From Hyperoodon ampullatus (taxonomy: Eukaryota; Chordata; Mammalia; Artiodactyla; Ziphiidae): 64,000 bases of DNA. The stretch spans positions 36,984,338-37,048,337 of the forward strand of contig OX457061.1 of NCBI GenBank assembly GCA_949752795.1. The letters run 5' to 3'. Made by a program: the position numbers and the translations under genes. Positions 47,481 to 59,339 of the stretch are shown here, in pieces; position 1 is the first letter of the stretch; each line of letters opens with the position of its first letter. The notes beneath the pieces were generated by a model, which saw only the letters and a list, made by a program, of their open reading frames with translations, was not told the origin of the DNA and searched no databases.

Positions 47481-48389
47481 GGAAATCAGATTCTTCCACT
47501 TTCTAGGGGTTTTCTCATTTGTGTTATTGTTTTTATTGTTTTTGATTGTCTTAGACTGTGTTTACGCCAAGGATCAGCTTGAGGTGTAAATTTAAGTTCT
47601 TCTCAGGTGTCTTCTGAGCCTTTTCCTGGGCATGCACTATCACTTTCTAGTTTTCCCTGTAGATGCAGCTGTTTTTTAATGTCCTAGTCTTCAATATTTG
47701 GCTCCCAAAAGGGGAAAAAAAGGGAAAATGAAGGGGAGGAGGGTGTGGAAAGCACTAGCCCTTTATATGTTCTGCAAGTCACATATATTGGGAGTGGGGC
47801 GTGCTGGCTTGCAACAATAGGGGGAGATGCAAGAACAATGGCTGCCTACCTCTTTGTCTGTACCTGAATGATGAGAAGAAGCAATCAGCAATCAGAGCAC
47901 AGACCCCTTGAAGTTGAAGGACAACGTCCTTTTTGCCTACCCTGGCTCCTATTTGTAAGCTGCTCTGGAACCACACAGTTGCCTGCCATGTGACTGAGGT
48001 GAGGGATGGGTAGCTGCTACTGCGCTAAGAGCTAAAATTGACCAAAATTAACCACAATTTACCTTCCAAGTCTTCCCCTGGAACTTGCAAGCCTTCAAAA
48101 GACTCCAGAGTTCCAAATTAGTTATAGACAGATTCTGCAACTGCAATTGTTGTCTAGGTAGAAAGACAGACTCCTGGTGCTTCTTACTCTACCATCTTCC
48201 CAGAATCCCTCAATTATCTTTTAAATTATCCAAAAAAATGAGAAAGAAAAGTCACATATCCACATATTTACCACTTTGTGTAGACCCAAGTTTCCACCTG
48301 GTATCATTTTCCTCAAGTCTGAGGAATTTCCTTTTCCATTTCATAAAATGTAAGTCTGTTACTAACAAATGCTCTCAGCTCTTGTGTGC

Positions 48390-49460
48390 CTCAAAGAAGG
48401 CTTTATTTTAACTTTATTTTTGAAAAATATTTTAACTGGATATAGAATTTGTTTCATTGTATTTATCTTCAGTACTTTAAAGATGTTGCTCCACTGTCTT
48501 CTGGTTTGCACAGTTTCAGGCAAGCACTCTCTCATTACTCTTATCTTTGTTTCTCTGAATAAATGTGACTTTTTTCCACTGGCTACTTTTAAGATTTGTT
48601 CTGCATTCCTGGTTTTCAGCAATTTGATTATGAGGAGATTTGGTGTGGTTTTCACTGTGTTTATCCTGCCTGTGGTTCACCGAACTTCTTGGATATGTGG
48701 CTTTACAGTTTCCACCATATCTGGAGTATTTTCAGTCATTATTTCTTCAGATATATGTTTCCCCACCCCCAAGTTTTTTTCTGGAACTTCAACTATATAT
48801 ATGTTTAGATCACTTAATTTTGTTCTACAGGTTATTAAGGCTCTGTTCATTTCTTTTTCAGTCTTTTTTTTTTTTGGTCTGTGTGCTTTAGTTTCTATTG
48901 CTGTCTTTAAATTCACTGATCATTTCTTTTACAGAATATTAGTGCTGCTACAGCCATACCATGTTTTTTTTTGTTTGTTTGTTTTTTTGCGGTACGCGGG
49001 CCCCTCACTGCTGTGGCCTCTCCCGTTGCAGAGCACAGGCTCTGGACGCGCAGGCTCAGCGGCCATGGCTCAAGGGTCCAGCCGCTCCGCGGCATGTGGG
49101 AACCTCCCGGACCGGGGCACGAACCCGTGTCCCCTGCATCGGCAGGCGGACTCTCAACCACTGCGCCACCAGGGAAGCCCGCCATGTTTTTTTTTAGATA
49201 TTATAATTTTATCTCTAGAATTTCTATTTGATTTTTAGCTTTCATTTTCTCTCTGTTATGTTGATATTTTCCTTTAAATCCTTTCACATACTTTAATAAC
49301 TGTTCCAAAGTACAAATCTGCTAACTTCATCATCTGTTATTTTCTAGGTGTGTTTCTGTTGACTGATTTTTCTCCTACCTATGGGTTGCGATTTTTGATT
49401 GAATGCTCAACATTGTGAGTACTGGAATTGTTTTATTCTTTTAAAGTGCCAGACTCCTTT
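48390..49460 (-). mobile_element. Antisense old L1/HAL1-like remnant, interrupted by a SINE
   Basis: 'aactggatatagaatttgtt', 'gctccactgtcttctggttt', 'cagcaatttgattatgagga', 'cttcttggatatgtggcttt'. A long plus-strand open frame across it and the SINE is chance. Confidence 0.65.
48972..49181 (-). mobile_element. CHR SINE (short type)
   Basis: GCGGTACGCGGGCCCCTCAC to CCACCAGGGAAGCCC. A ccatgtttttttt-type TSD is at about 48959 and 49182. Confidence 0.9.
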
Positions 49461-50483
49461 CTGGAAAAAAGTTAAGTTACTTTAAGATCAGGTAATTATT
49501 TTGAAGCTTGTTTTTAAGTCTTGTTTGGGTGGGTTTAGAATAGCCTTTATGCTAGAGCTGATATACCATCCCTACTGGTAAGGCACGTGTGGCTTAATAT
49601 CTACCAGTAGATTCAAGGGCAGGTTTCTGGAGCACTTTTCTCACAGATGGAAGCTAGAACTCCTACAGGCAGCAACACGAAAGAGGAAAAAAACATGCAG
49701 AGATGCCCCAGAAGTAACACTTCCACTTATATCTCATTAGACAGCACTTAATCACATGACCACATCTAGCTATAAGGAAGACTGGAAAAGCAGTCATTTA
49801 ATCTGGGTGGCAATGTGCCCAGATAAAAATTAGAGCTCTGTTGCTAAAGAAAATAGAAAGTATTGGGGTACCCAACAAACAGTCTCTGCCATAATTCATA
49901 AGATTAAATTTAGGAGGAAAAGCATATGATTTACGTAGAGAAGTATAAAACATTCTCATAATTATCAAAGGACATAAAATAAGACCTAAAACCATGGACT
50001 CACATGCCATATTCCCAGATGGAAAAATAATTACACAAAAAGATCAACATTTCAGAATCCCTAAGATTTTGTGGGGAAAGAATGGGGAATGAGGGGATGT
50101 TCTAGAACTACACAAAATAATTTAAAGTTCACATGTCCATTATACGCTAAGAGACATTCTTAAGGAATATTAATATCTATGCAAAACGACCAGTTTGCCT
50201 GGGACAGTCACAATTTGGCATCATTGTTCTAGCAACCTGTACAGTTTAACATCTTCTCTTTTGAAAAAAAATTATTATCAGTTGCATTGAAATAAGCTAG
50301 AATAGGATTAGTAGATCCAATTGATTTTTTTAACTTCCAGTTTTTGCCATGGTCTCATCTAGTAGTTTATAAACCACATGTACAGTGATTAAGTCTGAAT
50401 GTTAACCAATGTTAACCAGTGAGACAGAATCTCTTCATGACTTTTTCACAGACAACACACAGAGTCTTTGATTTAAAAAGGAA

Positions 50484-50526
50484 AAGAAGGGAGGGAGGGA
50501 GGGAGGGAGGAAGGAAGAAAAAAGGA
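50484..50526. repeat. (GGGA)n purine tract
   Basis: 'gaagggagggagggagggag' continuing into GGAAGGAAG. It lies just outside the left TSD of the adjacent SINE. Confidence 0.85.
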
Positions 50527-50540
50527 AAGAAATGCAGTGG

Positions 50541-50999
50541 CAGTGGGGACTTCCCTGGTGGCAGAGTGGTTAAGAATCCACCTGCCAATGCAGGGGACAT
50601 GGGTTTGAGCCCTGGTCTGGCAAGATCCCACATGCCGCAGAGCAGCTAAGCCCATGAGCCACAACTACTGAGCCTGCACTCTAGAGCCCGCGTGCCATAA
50701 CTACCGAGCCCGCGTGCCACAACTACTGAAGCCCACACGCCCTAAAGCCCGTGCGCAGCAACTACTGAGCCCGCGTGCTGCAATTAATGAAGCCCGTGCG
50801 CGTAGAGCCTGTGCTCTGCAACAAGAGAAGCCACTGCAATGAGAAGCCCGTGCACCGCAATGAAGAGTAGCTTCCGCTTGCTGCAGCTAGAGAAAACCCG
50901 CATGTAGCAACGAAGACCCAACACAGCCAAAGAAAAAAAAAAGAAAACAATTTGAAAAGAAAATTTTTTTAAATTAAAAAAAAATTTTTTTAAAAAGAG
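50541..50999 (+). mobile_element. CHR SINE (long type, expanded)
   Basis: GGGGACTTCCCTGGTGGCAG start; the body has four or five copies of an 'acaactactgagcccgcgtg'-like unit. TSD aagaaatgcagtgg at 50527-50540 and 51000-51013. At about 400 bp plus tail it is longer than its relatives here. Confidence 0.9.
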
Positions 51000-52569
51000 A
51001 AGAAATGCAGTGGGACACAAGTAGCTAAGGATAGCTCCTAACTCCTTCCATCAGTATTCAACCTGTTACCTATGCTATTCATTTGGCTGCCAGGCTGCCA
51101 GTCTGTGGAAAATGTGGGGATTACAGGCCAGTAACACATGAAATACAATTCCGTTTATAATCATTCCATTTTATATCTTATAGTAAATCCATAAATCTGT
51201 AATTCTGAATTAATTTAACTTGCAAAGTTTCTTCTCCATTTGTAAACAATAAAGTGTCAGATGTTAATATGTTGACACCACTAACAGAACTTTGCAAACA
51301 GCTAAATTATATCAGTTTTATCATCATCTGCTAACATTAGAAAATCAGCTATTACCCAATAGTAGTATAATATTAAATACTTTCAATGGAATCAAAGGCA
51401 AGTTTTTGGGAAGTCATTCTATCAAAAGTGAAATGTGTGACACTAATGAAAATTCAGTTTAAAAAACTCAGCTAAAAATAAAACTTCTTTGGGGTAATAA
51501 TACAAATATAAATTTTGGTGCAGCAAGATGTCATGGCAAAAACAGTGTTCTGACAGTCCCATAAAGTAGACATGTATCTGCAATCGATTTGGTGCACACA
51601 TAACTTGTTACCAAACAAGCAATATTCTACAGATAGAAAAATTATAGTCGTCAAATTTTACAAATATTTTAAAATCCAAATTTAGATTAACTGAACTACA
51701 AAAATTTTGTGTTGAAGACTGTACTGAATACAAAAAAGATCTTTCAACACAATACATGGCTTTCTTTTAGCTATGCATTATCAATGTGATTTTTTAAATT
51801 ATTTGTGTCTTTGAAGAACTACTTAAGTAACTTACAAAGGGATTTAACTTGTTTATAAATGAGCCCTGACAACTTTCTGACACGATTTGTTCAAAATCAA
51901 TTAGAAATATTTATTCAAAGAAGTCAAGGAATGGAGTACCAAAATCTTTAGTTTTTGAAGCTTTTAGAGAATTGCAAATACTGAATCAAATATTACAGAA
52001 GTATTTTTAATGTATAGGTGACCTAAAAAAAGAAAAGTTTTTAGGTATCAACAGGCAAACCCTTCAGCAGGCCATCCCCTCATAAAAGGCAAACTAAAAT
52101 TAGAAATTTTCCATGTATCACAGGTATTTAACAAGGAAGTCTATCTCTGTTCATGGATTTGAATGTAAATGTCTGGATTTTTAATTTTCTCTTCCCTTCT
52201 GGTAGGAATCCCCAAAGCAATAAATTAACATATACATTAGGACATGTTAGGGGCTGGTGATATCCTAGCAAGTCTAGCAGAGCAAACACAAAACTTCCCT
52301 GAAGATTCTCACAGAAGAAAAACATAATTCAGCCAAAGATTACCTCACAACCAAAAATTATGAATCAAGGAAAAATAATATACCATAAGCAAATACTAGC
52401 AGATACAAAACCCAGTAATATTAGCACCCCCAAGAACTCCATAATTGTAAAATCTGAGACTATAAAAATTTTGTTTTAAATAATTAAAAAATTAGGGGAA
52501 AAAAGCAATAGAAACCATAAGAAAAGAACACGATACTGTTTTTCTAAATAACAAAACTAGATCATCTTT

Positions 52570-53460
52570 AAAAATGAATCAAATAAAACAGAGAAAAATG
52601 AAAAATATATGCCTTGAAATCAATTACTCAATAGAAGGATTAAACAGCATATTAGACAAAGCTGAACAAATAATGAGTGAATCAGAAAAACATTTCAAGG
52701 AAATTATCCAAAATACAGGACCTTAATGAGAAAAAGGTGACAATAAATGTAAGAGGTTAAAACAATTGCAGGACTAAATGAGGTGGTCCTATACATGCCT
52801 AACTGGAGTTCCAAAAGGAAACAATTCTTTGGAAAGTAGGGTCACTCCTAGACAGAGTAAATGAAAGTAAGTCTGCAGCAATGGTCTTCAACCCTGGCTG
52901 CACCTTACATGTATCACCTAAGAAACTTTAGAAACAAATTAAAAACAGTGCCTAGGTCCCCCTTCCCCCTCCTGTAATTTTGGAGTTGGTGTGGAGTAGG
53001 TCAAGATATCTGTATTTTCTTCAAAGCTTCCCAAGCTATTTTAGTGAAGATCCAGGGTTGAGAACTAGTGATCTACACCTAGACACAGCTAGAGAAACCA
53101 CAGAACAAAATTAAAGAGAAAAATGTTAAAACAACTACAGAGAACTAATACTATCTACAAAATAATAACCTGGACTGACAAAAGACTTCTCAACAGATGC
53201 CAAAAGAATAATAAAACAATACCTTCAAAGTACTGAGAGAAAATAACTGTCAACCTGGAATTCTAAATAGCTAACTACCATTCAATAGTTATATCAAAAT
53301 AGACATTTTTAGTCAGTCTAAGAGGTTACCATTTATAGAGTTTTGCTGAAATAGCTACTAAAGACGACGTGTTTTAAGAAGAAAAACACTGAGCCTAGAA
53401 TGGAATGGGATACAAGAAGAAATTGAAAACATAAAAGCAAAACACAGCAGACTACTGATG
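52570..53460 (+). mobile_element. Diverged L1/HAL1-like remnant plus an inserted old repeat
   Basis: 'tattagacaaagctgaacaa', 'aaacatttcaaggaaattat', 'taactgtcaacctggaattc' recall L1/HAL1. At 52880-53070 a separate repeat begins 'caatggtcttcaaccctggc' and ends 'agggttgagaactagtg'. Confidence 0.5.
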
Positions 53461-53580
53461 CCAGCTAAACTCACAGCTCATACTTCTTTTCCTAAGTAAT
53501 AAATCAACCAGGATGTCAGTCCTTCTGGTCATCCATCCCAGTAGTTTGTAAACATGACCGAACAAACTGACCTCAGTTTT

Positions 53581-53787
53581 TTTGTTTTTTTTTTTGCGGT
53601 ACGCGGGCCTCTCACTGTTGTGGCCTCTCCCGTTGCGGAGCACAGGCTCTGGACGCGCAGGCCCAGGGGCCATGGCTCAAGGGCCCAGCCGCTCTGCGGC
53701 ATGTGGGATCTTCCCGGACCGGGGCACGAACCCGTGTCCCCTGCATCGGCAGGCGGACTCTCAACCACTGCGCCACCAGGGAAGCCG
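53581..53787 (-). mobile_element. CHR SINE (short type)
   Basis: GCGGTACGCGGGCCTCTCAC to CACCAGGGAAGCC. TSD tgacctcagtttt at 53568-53580 and 53788-53800. Confidence 0.93.
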
Positions 53788-53813
53788 TGACCTCAGTTTT
53801 AAAAATAAGAACA

Positions 53814-54171
53814 AGGGCTTCCCAGGTGGCACAGTGGTTAAGAATCCTCCTGCCAATGCAGGGGACACGGGTTTGAGCCCTGATCTAAGAAGATCCCACA
53901 CACTGTGGAGCAACTAAGCCTGTGCGCCACAACTACTGAGCCTGCGCTCTGGAGCCCGTGAGCCACAACTACTGAGCCTGAGTACCACAACTGCTGAAGC
54001 CCACTTGCCTAGAGCCCATACTCTGCAGCAGGAGAGGCCACCGCAATGAGAAGCCCATGCACCGCAACTAAGAGCAGCCCCCGCTCACTGCAACAAGAGA
54101 AACCCACGCGCAGCAACGAAGACCCAATGCACCCAAAAATAAATTTAAAAAATAAATAAATTTATATAAAA
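53814..54171 (+). mobile_element. CHR SINE (long type)
   Basis: GGGCTTCCCAGGTGGCACAG start, 'acaactactgagcc' repeats, AAATAAATAAA tail. A short TSD (aagaacaa) is on both sides. It faces the SINE at 53581, only 27 bp away, in opposite orientation. Confidence 0.9.
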
Positions 54172-54304
54172 AAGAACAAACACATGGGTCCCACCCTAGA
54201 TGTACTGTTAACTCTAGGAGTAAGGGCTGAAATTTTCTTAAAAGCCTACCAGATCAAGAGGATAATCAGGTTTAGGAACTTCAGATTTCTAGCATTTCCT
54301 TCAT

Positions 54305-54495
54305 TCAGCAGTTCTCTTAAAGTGTGGTCCCTCATATGGCAGCATCATCATTACCTGCGAACTTGTGGAAATGCAAATTCTCAGGACCCACTCCAGATCT
54401 ACTGAATTAGAAATTCTGAGGATGGACTCTGCAACTGTGCTTTAACAAGCCCTCCAGGTGATTCTGATGCCAGGTCAATTTTGAGAAAGCCGCTT
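54305..54495 (+). mobile_element. Old hAT-like short DNA transposon
   Basis: 'cagcagttctcttaaagtgt' start, 'ggaaatgcaaattctcagga', 'tttaacaagccctccaggtg', 'caattttgagaaagccgc' end. The ends look like diverged inverted repeats. Confidence 0.6.
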
Positions 54496-54969
54496 TAATC
54501 TCCTGCTCTAAGTACCCTGGTTCACACTTCCACATGAACAAACCCCCTGCTGCTGTCCTGCCTACAAAATCCTTCCATTTAGTCTTCTAGAGCAATGTAC
54601 CATGGCTGACCAATTCCCAAACATTCTTAATCTCTTCACTGGATTTTCTTTACATCTTTTGTCTTAAATGAACCTGGCTCACTTCTCTTATAGGGTCTTC
54701 ACATAAAGGCTGTTCACTCTCCCAAACATCATGTAACTCAGGGTCTGGAAAGTGAGGTCTACTCATTCCCTAACCCCCTATAACACCAAAACATCTGGAT
54801 AAAAATCTCACCTTTTCTGAGACTCTCCACTCTCATGGCTTCAGTTGTTAAGTGTATATGATATTGACTTCCAAATTTCTCTTATGATGTTGAGACCAGA
54901 ACCCACTACCTATCTCACACTTCCATCTGGATGTCCCCAGAGGAACCTCAAATCAATATATAAAAATCT

Positions 54970-55101
54970 GGGGACTTCCCTGGTGGTCCAGTGGTTAAGA
55001 CTCTGTGCTTCCAATGCAGGGGGTGCGGGTTCGATCCCTGGTCGGGGAACTAAGATCTCACATGCCGTGTGGCCAAAAAAAAAAACAAAAGACAAAAAAA
55101 A
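54970..55101 (+). mobile_element. Short tRNA-derived SINE (CHRS-like)
   Basis: GGGGACTTCCCTGGTGGTCC start and CCGTGTGGCC-A(n) end, with an A-rich mixed tail. Confidence 0.9.
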
Positions 55102-55440
55102 CTGAACCTGCCATATTGTCCAACCCTGTTCTTCCTGTACTTTCTAATATAAATGAAGGCACCACAATTCAGCTATCCAATTATCTAAGTCTAAACCTAT
55201 AAATCATCAATGGAATTCCTTATTCAAACATTCGATTAATCACCAATTACCATCAATTATTTCACCTTCTGTTAAGTTCTCTAATTTTCTCCATCACAAC
55301 TACTACTGCTGTAGTACAAATTCTCCTCCCTTACTAGGATTTCCTATACAGCAATAGCCTCCTAACTGCTCACTCTCTGTCAAGTATTGCACTCCTCCAA
55401 TTCATTTTACAGTCCTTAAATTTCAAGAACATTTATTTTT
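55102..55440 (+). repeat. L2-like fragment
   Basis: 'caatagcctcctaactgctc' and 'cactcctccaattcatttta' match LINE2 ORF2-end phrases. Weak elsewhere. Confidence 0.5.
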
Positions 55441-55865
55441 AAAGTCATGTGAACTTATAGTTTTAATACTTCTACTCTAAATCCATCATCATTCAACACA
55501 AGTTTTTAAATCTAGCTTTTACTCAATAGTTCTAGATCACCAACTTACTGATAATTTTATCACAACTATATGATAATTTTACTGTTATAATTTTACTTAC
55601 CGTTATAATTTTATCACAACTATGTAACAAAGAATGTCAGTCAAAAAAGTAATTACTAATTAAATCCAAATTAATGCTTAAAATTTAAGTGCTGTGTAAC
55701 TAGTAATTTCATCTACATGAACTTCATTGCCACAAATTTTAGATTTTGTTATAAATAATAGCACTCCATGTTTATAAGATGAGCAAAATAAGAACATTGT
55801 GAAAAAAATATTTTTGAAACCCAGAGAAAGAAAACATCTCAGATTTTGAAAAAATGAAAACTCAC

Positions 55866-55950
55866 CATACACACCTGCACAACGAGTGGAATTGTTCATG
55901 GTAAAAGGTCCGTTAACGCTGTCGGAAGAAAGAAGCTCATCAGAACCCCG
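55866..55950 (-). CDS. PTBP3: PTBP3 exon 2 (N-terminal region; internal alternative start codon)
   Basis: An 85-nt internal exon, entered in phase 0 and left in phase 1. It encodes RGSDELLSSDSVNGPFTMNN followed by STRCAGVY, matching the PTBP family N-terminus, where RGSDEL follows the KR of a bipartite nuclear-localisation region. The acceptor is preceded by a good pyrimidine tract (TTGCTTTTCAG). The donor is TATG/GTGAG. A second donor lies 9 nt upstream (GCAG/GTGTGT), so GVY can be included or omitted, as known for human PTBP3 isoforms. The in-frame ATG (TTTACCATGAACAA) corresponds to the annotated start of a shorter PTBP3 isoform. Because 85 is not a multiple of three, skipping the exon shifts the frame. 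The tail differs from human as I remember it (STRCAGVY against STPSTGVY). Confidence 0.95.
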
Positions 55951-56390
55951 CTGAAAAGCAAGAGCAATATTCTGTTAATAAAACAAGTCTTGGATAATGG
56001 TCCATATTTACTACTAAAAATATTAAAATCTAATATTACTTAATCTGAATATCAAGGCACTTAAGGGGAAGTCCTCAAGAATCATAAAATCTAAAGGTTG
56101 GAAGTGAACTTAATAGTAAACAAAAATTATTGAACATCCACATGATTGTTAGTTATAAAAAAGAGAACTGCCATCACATAATTGGGGGCATAATCCCACA
56201 ACCCGTTTGAATGAAACTCAATTCTCTGAGATGTTACATCTGAAGTGTCAAAACCATATTTAGGGGTTGAATCCTGACATTGTTTTTGTTGTATATCCTT
56301 AAGTATATTTAGTATATTTTAAATACATTTTGGTATATTAAGTATGTTAAGTTTTGTAGTATATATATATTTTTATAAAGGACTGATGGC

Positions 56391-56704
56391 TTTTTTTTTT
56401 TTTTTTTTTGGCTGCTTTGGGCCTTCGCTGCTGCGCCTGGGCTTCCTCTAGTTGTGGTGTGGGGACTACTCTTCACTGCAGTGCACAGGCTTCTCACTGT
56501 GGTGGCTTCTCTTGTTGCGGTGCACGGGCTCCAGGCGCGGGCTTCAGTAGTTGTGGCTCATGGGCTCTAGAGGACAGGCTCAGTGGTTGTGATGCACGGG
56601 CTTAGCTGCTCCGCGGCATGTGGGATCTTCCCAGACTAGGGCTCGAACCCATGTCCCCTGCATTGGCAGGTGGATTCTTAACCACTGAATCACCAGGGAA
56701 GTCC
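56391..56704 (-). mobile_element. CHR SINE (long type)
   Basis: T run then 'ggctgctttgggccttcgct', end ATCACCAGGGAAGTCC. A repeated 'tgtagtatat' word is near both sides but not directly next to the T run, so the TSD is uncertain. Confidence 0.88.
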
Positions 56705-56890
56705 TGTAGTATATTTTTAAGTATTTGCGTGCAAATAATTGTGTAGCACTCCCTGACTTTTTCATAGATGTGTATTTTTAAAAGTTGAACACAAAGATGC
56801 AATTTATTTCTATATTGGTCAAATCCTTTAAATAAGTGATTTTTTTCATTCATCAATCCTTAAAATGATCTTTAATGTGTACTATTTCTT

Positions 56891-57103
56891 TTTTTTTCTT
56901 TTTTTTTTTTTTGTGGTACGCGGGCCTCTCACTGCTGTGGCCTTTCCCGTTGCAGAGCACAGGCTCCGGACGCACAGGCTCAGCGGCCATGGCTCACGGG
57001 CCCAGCCGCTCCACGGCATGTGGGATCTTCCCAGACCGGGGCACGAACCCGTGTCCCCTGCATCGGCAGGCGGATTCTCAACCACTGCGCCACCAGGGAA
57101 GCC
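56891..57103 (-). mobile_element. CHR SINE (short type)
   Basis: GTGGTACGCGGGCCTCTCAC to CCACCAGGGAAGCC. TSD ctatttctt at 56882-56890 and 57104-57112. Confidence 0.92.
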
Positions 57104-57340
57104 CTATTTCTTAAACAACTACTGTTTAAGTAATTTACACTTTTTTTCAGGTAAGAGTTTTGACCAATTCCAGAATTGAACTGTCAAAGCTGAAAGACAA
57201 GTCAGTCTAGCCTTTTCATTGTAAAACCATAAGGTCTTTTACCAAGATTAAAATGTTTATATCTAGGAAGTACAATAAACACCGTGTATAAATTTAAAAA
57301 CAACCTATTTCAACTGGTAGTTTGTTCAGCTCTCGGTCAA

Positions 57341-57459
57341 TTTTTTTTTGGGCGGTGCCACGCGGCTTGTAACATCTTAGTTCCCCAACCAGGGATCAAA
57401 CCCCGGGCCCCTGCAGTGGAAGCATGGAGTCCTAACCACTGGACCACCAGAGAATTCCC
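57341..57459 (-). mobile_element. Short tRNA-derived SINE (CHRS-like)
   Basis: 'gggcggtgccacgcggcttg' to 'ggaccaccagagaattccc'. The flanks agctctcggtcaatttt and agctccatcaactttt may be a decayed TSD. Confidence 0.87.
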
Positions 57460-58125
57460 AAGCTCCATCAACTTTTAAGAACAAATATTTCAGTCTACTA
57501 GATGATAAAACCTAATCCCTAAACTACCCTACAAAAGTTATAACATCAACGGTGCTCCGACAGATATAATGTTTAGGGGTAAGGACCACTTCTGCAGGGA
57601 ACAACCTCAGCCTTTGCTGAAGAAAAGCAAACCACCAATGCGTTTGCATAATATAAATACAATTATTTAAACAATTCCTGTATTAAACATCCAGAAATTA
57701 TTCCCTTTGGTCTTTCACCCGTAAGTTTATAGAGACAGTTTGGAATAAGAGAAAGGAACTAAGTGAGCACGTGAGATGAAATAAAATTGAAAATCTCAAA
57801 TTCCAGGAAGACTTGGATTATGACCTCACTAAAAGCAAAGGTCTTACTGAGAATATGTGAAATACAGGTAATATGTGAAATACAGATATTGGCAGACAAA
57901 GACAGACTTCGTATAGCTGCCTGCCAGTGGATACAGAAAGGTGAATTTTTGAAGTTTTAAATGTAGTAAAAGTTTAAACATGCCCAACATGTTTTTATAT
58001 ATGAGGAATTTGATAAACTATGTGTTACTAATAGATATATTTTCGACACATGAGTGTAGTGTCAATATCAAATATCAATTTTCTACATGTAAATTGAATT
58101 AATTTGGTCTTAGAAACCACTTAGA

Positions 58126-58417
58126 GGGACTTCCCTGGTAGCACAGTGGTTAAGAATCCGCCTGCCAATGCAGGGGACATGGGTTCGATCCCTGGTCCGG
58201 GAAGATCCCACATGCCGCGGTGCAACTAAGCCTGTGCGCCACAACTACAGAAGCCCGTGTGCCTAGAGTCCATGCTCTGCAACAAGAGAAGCCACTGCAC
58301 CACTACGAAGAGTAGCCCCCGCTCACCACAACTAGAGAAAGCCTGCACGCAGCAACAAAGACCCAACGCAGCAAGGAAGGAAGGAAGGAAGGAAGGAAGG
58401 AAGAAAGGATGGACGAA
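58126..58417 (+). mobile_element. CHR SINE (long type) with (AAGG)n tail
   Basis: GGGACTTCCCTGGTAGCACA start. The tail after 'cccaacgcagc' is (AAGG)n, about eight units, rather than (TAAA)n. The possible TSD is gaaaccactt/gaaatcactt. Confidence 0.9.
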
Positions 58418-58439
58418 CTTTGAAATCACTTGAGCTCTT

Positions 58440-58960
58440 TTCTAGACTTGCAGGAGTATGTTAAAATGTCAACTAAATATTAATTCTAGGTGGACTGCAG
58501 ATTGAAACGTAAAAGACAAAACAATAAAGACTCTAGGAGATAACAGAAAAAAGCACCTTCATAATCTTGTGGTAGGGAAAGATTTCTTAAACAAGAAACA
58601 CAATTATTTAAAATAACTGATAAACTACACAAAAATGAAGTTATAATTTTTATTTACAATATATACAAATATTGAATCATTATGTTGTAGATCTGAAACA
58701 ATGTTATTTATCAATTATATCTCAATTAAAAAAAAGAATTTTATTAACAAAAGACATCATTAGGAAATTAAAAAGGCAAGTCATAGAGTGGGAGAAAATA
58801 CTGCTGTACATATAACCAACAAAGACTGTATACCCAGAACTTACTAGGAAAAAGAAGAAAGGCTGGCGGGGGCGGGGGTACCCCACTAGGAATTGATATG
58901 AAAAAAATCAAGGTAACAGAAAATGATAAGAGAGTTGAACAGGCACCTCATAAGTAAAGT
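58440..58960 (+). mobile_element. Old L1 fragment
   Basis: 'aaaagacatcattaggaaat', 'catagagtgggagaaaatac' and 'ctgtatacccagaacttact' are old L1 ORF2-end phrases. Confidence 0.6.
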
Positions 58961-59339
58961 GGTATACTTTATTACTGTTCCAAAGTATTCGTGTCCTTCT
59001 TTTCCTGTGAAAGAATCATTCATCCCCATCTATGGCCATGTGACTTGCAATGCGTCTGAGTGGAGGATACCTCCCTGACCCACTGACCTTGAGCACAGTT
59101 TTGTGCTATGCTTTGGCCTATGGAGTATGTATGGACATGACCTACATGACCTAAATCCAAGCAGAACTTTTGACAGAATTAGTTTCTGCCATTTTTCTTC
59201 CTTTTCCCCTCTGAAACAAGAGGAGCATATCCCAAATAGAAGCTGCTCTTTCAGCCTGATTCCCAGAATAAAAACATAACTGTATAGTTCCATAATAGCC
59301 ACCAACTTTGTAAGTACACAAGAAATGTTTTTCTAAACC

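Larger units (their letters stand above)
40598..55865 (-). other. PTBP3: PTBP3 intron 2 (15.3 kb)
   Basis: GT-AG intron between exons 2 and 3, the longest in the window, with the densest SINE load and several L1-type fragments. I saw no coding exon in it. Stretches where I saw no clear feature: 41040-41420, 41570-42460, 42630-43150, 43330-43900, 47500-48380, 49460-50470, 51015-52560 and 55440-55860. Confidence 0.9.

Noticed and set aside
48369..49238. 289-codon open frame on the plus strand
   Set aside because: It runs through an antisense L1/HAL1-like remnant and then a CHR SINE. Its C-terminal part is the standard SINE translation seen many times here. There is no start context, splice support or protein family match.
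55678..55899. A 73-codon minus-strand gene starting at the exon 2 ATG
   Set aside because: It is exon 2 read into intron 2. The real continuation is exon 3 after the GT donor.
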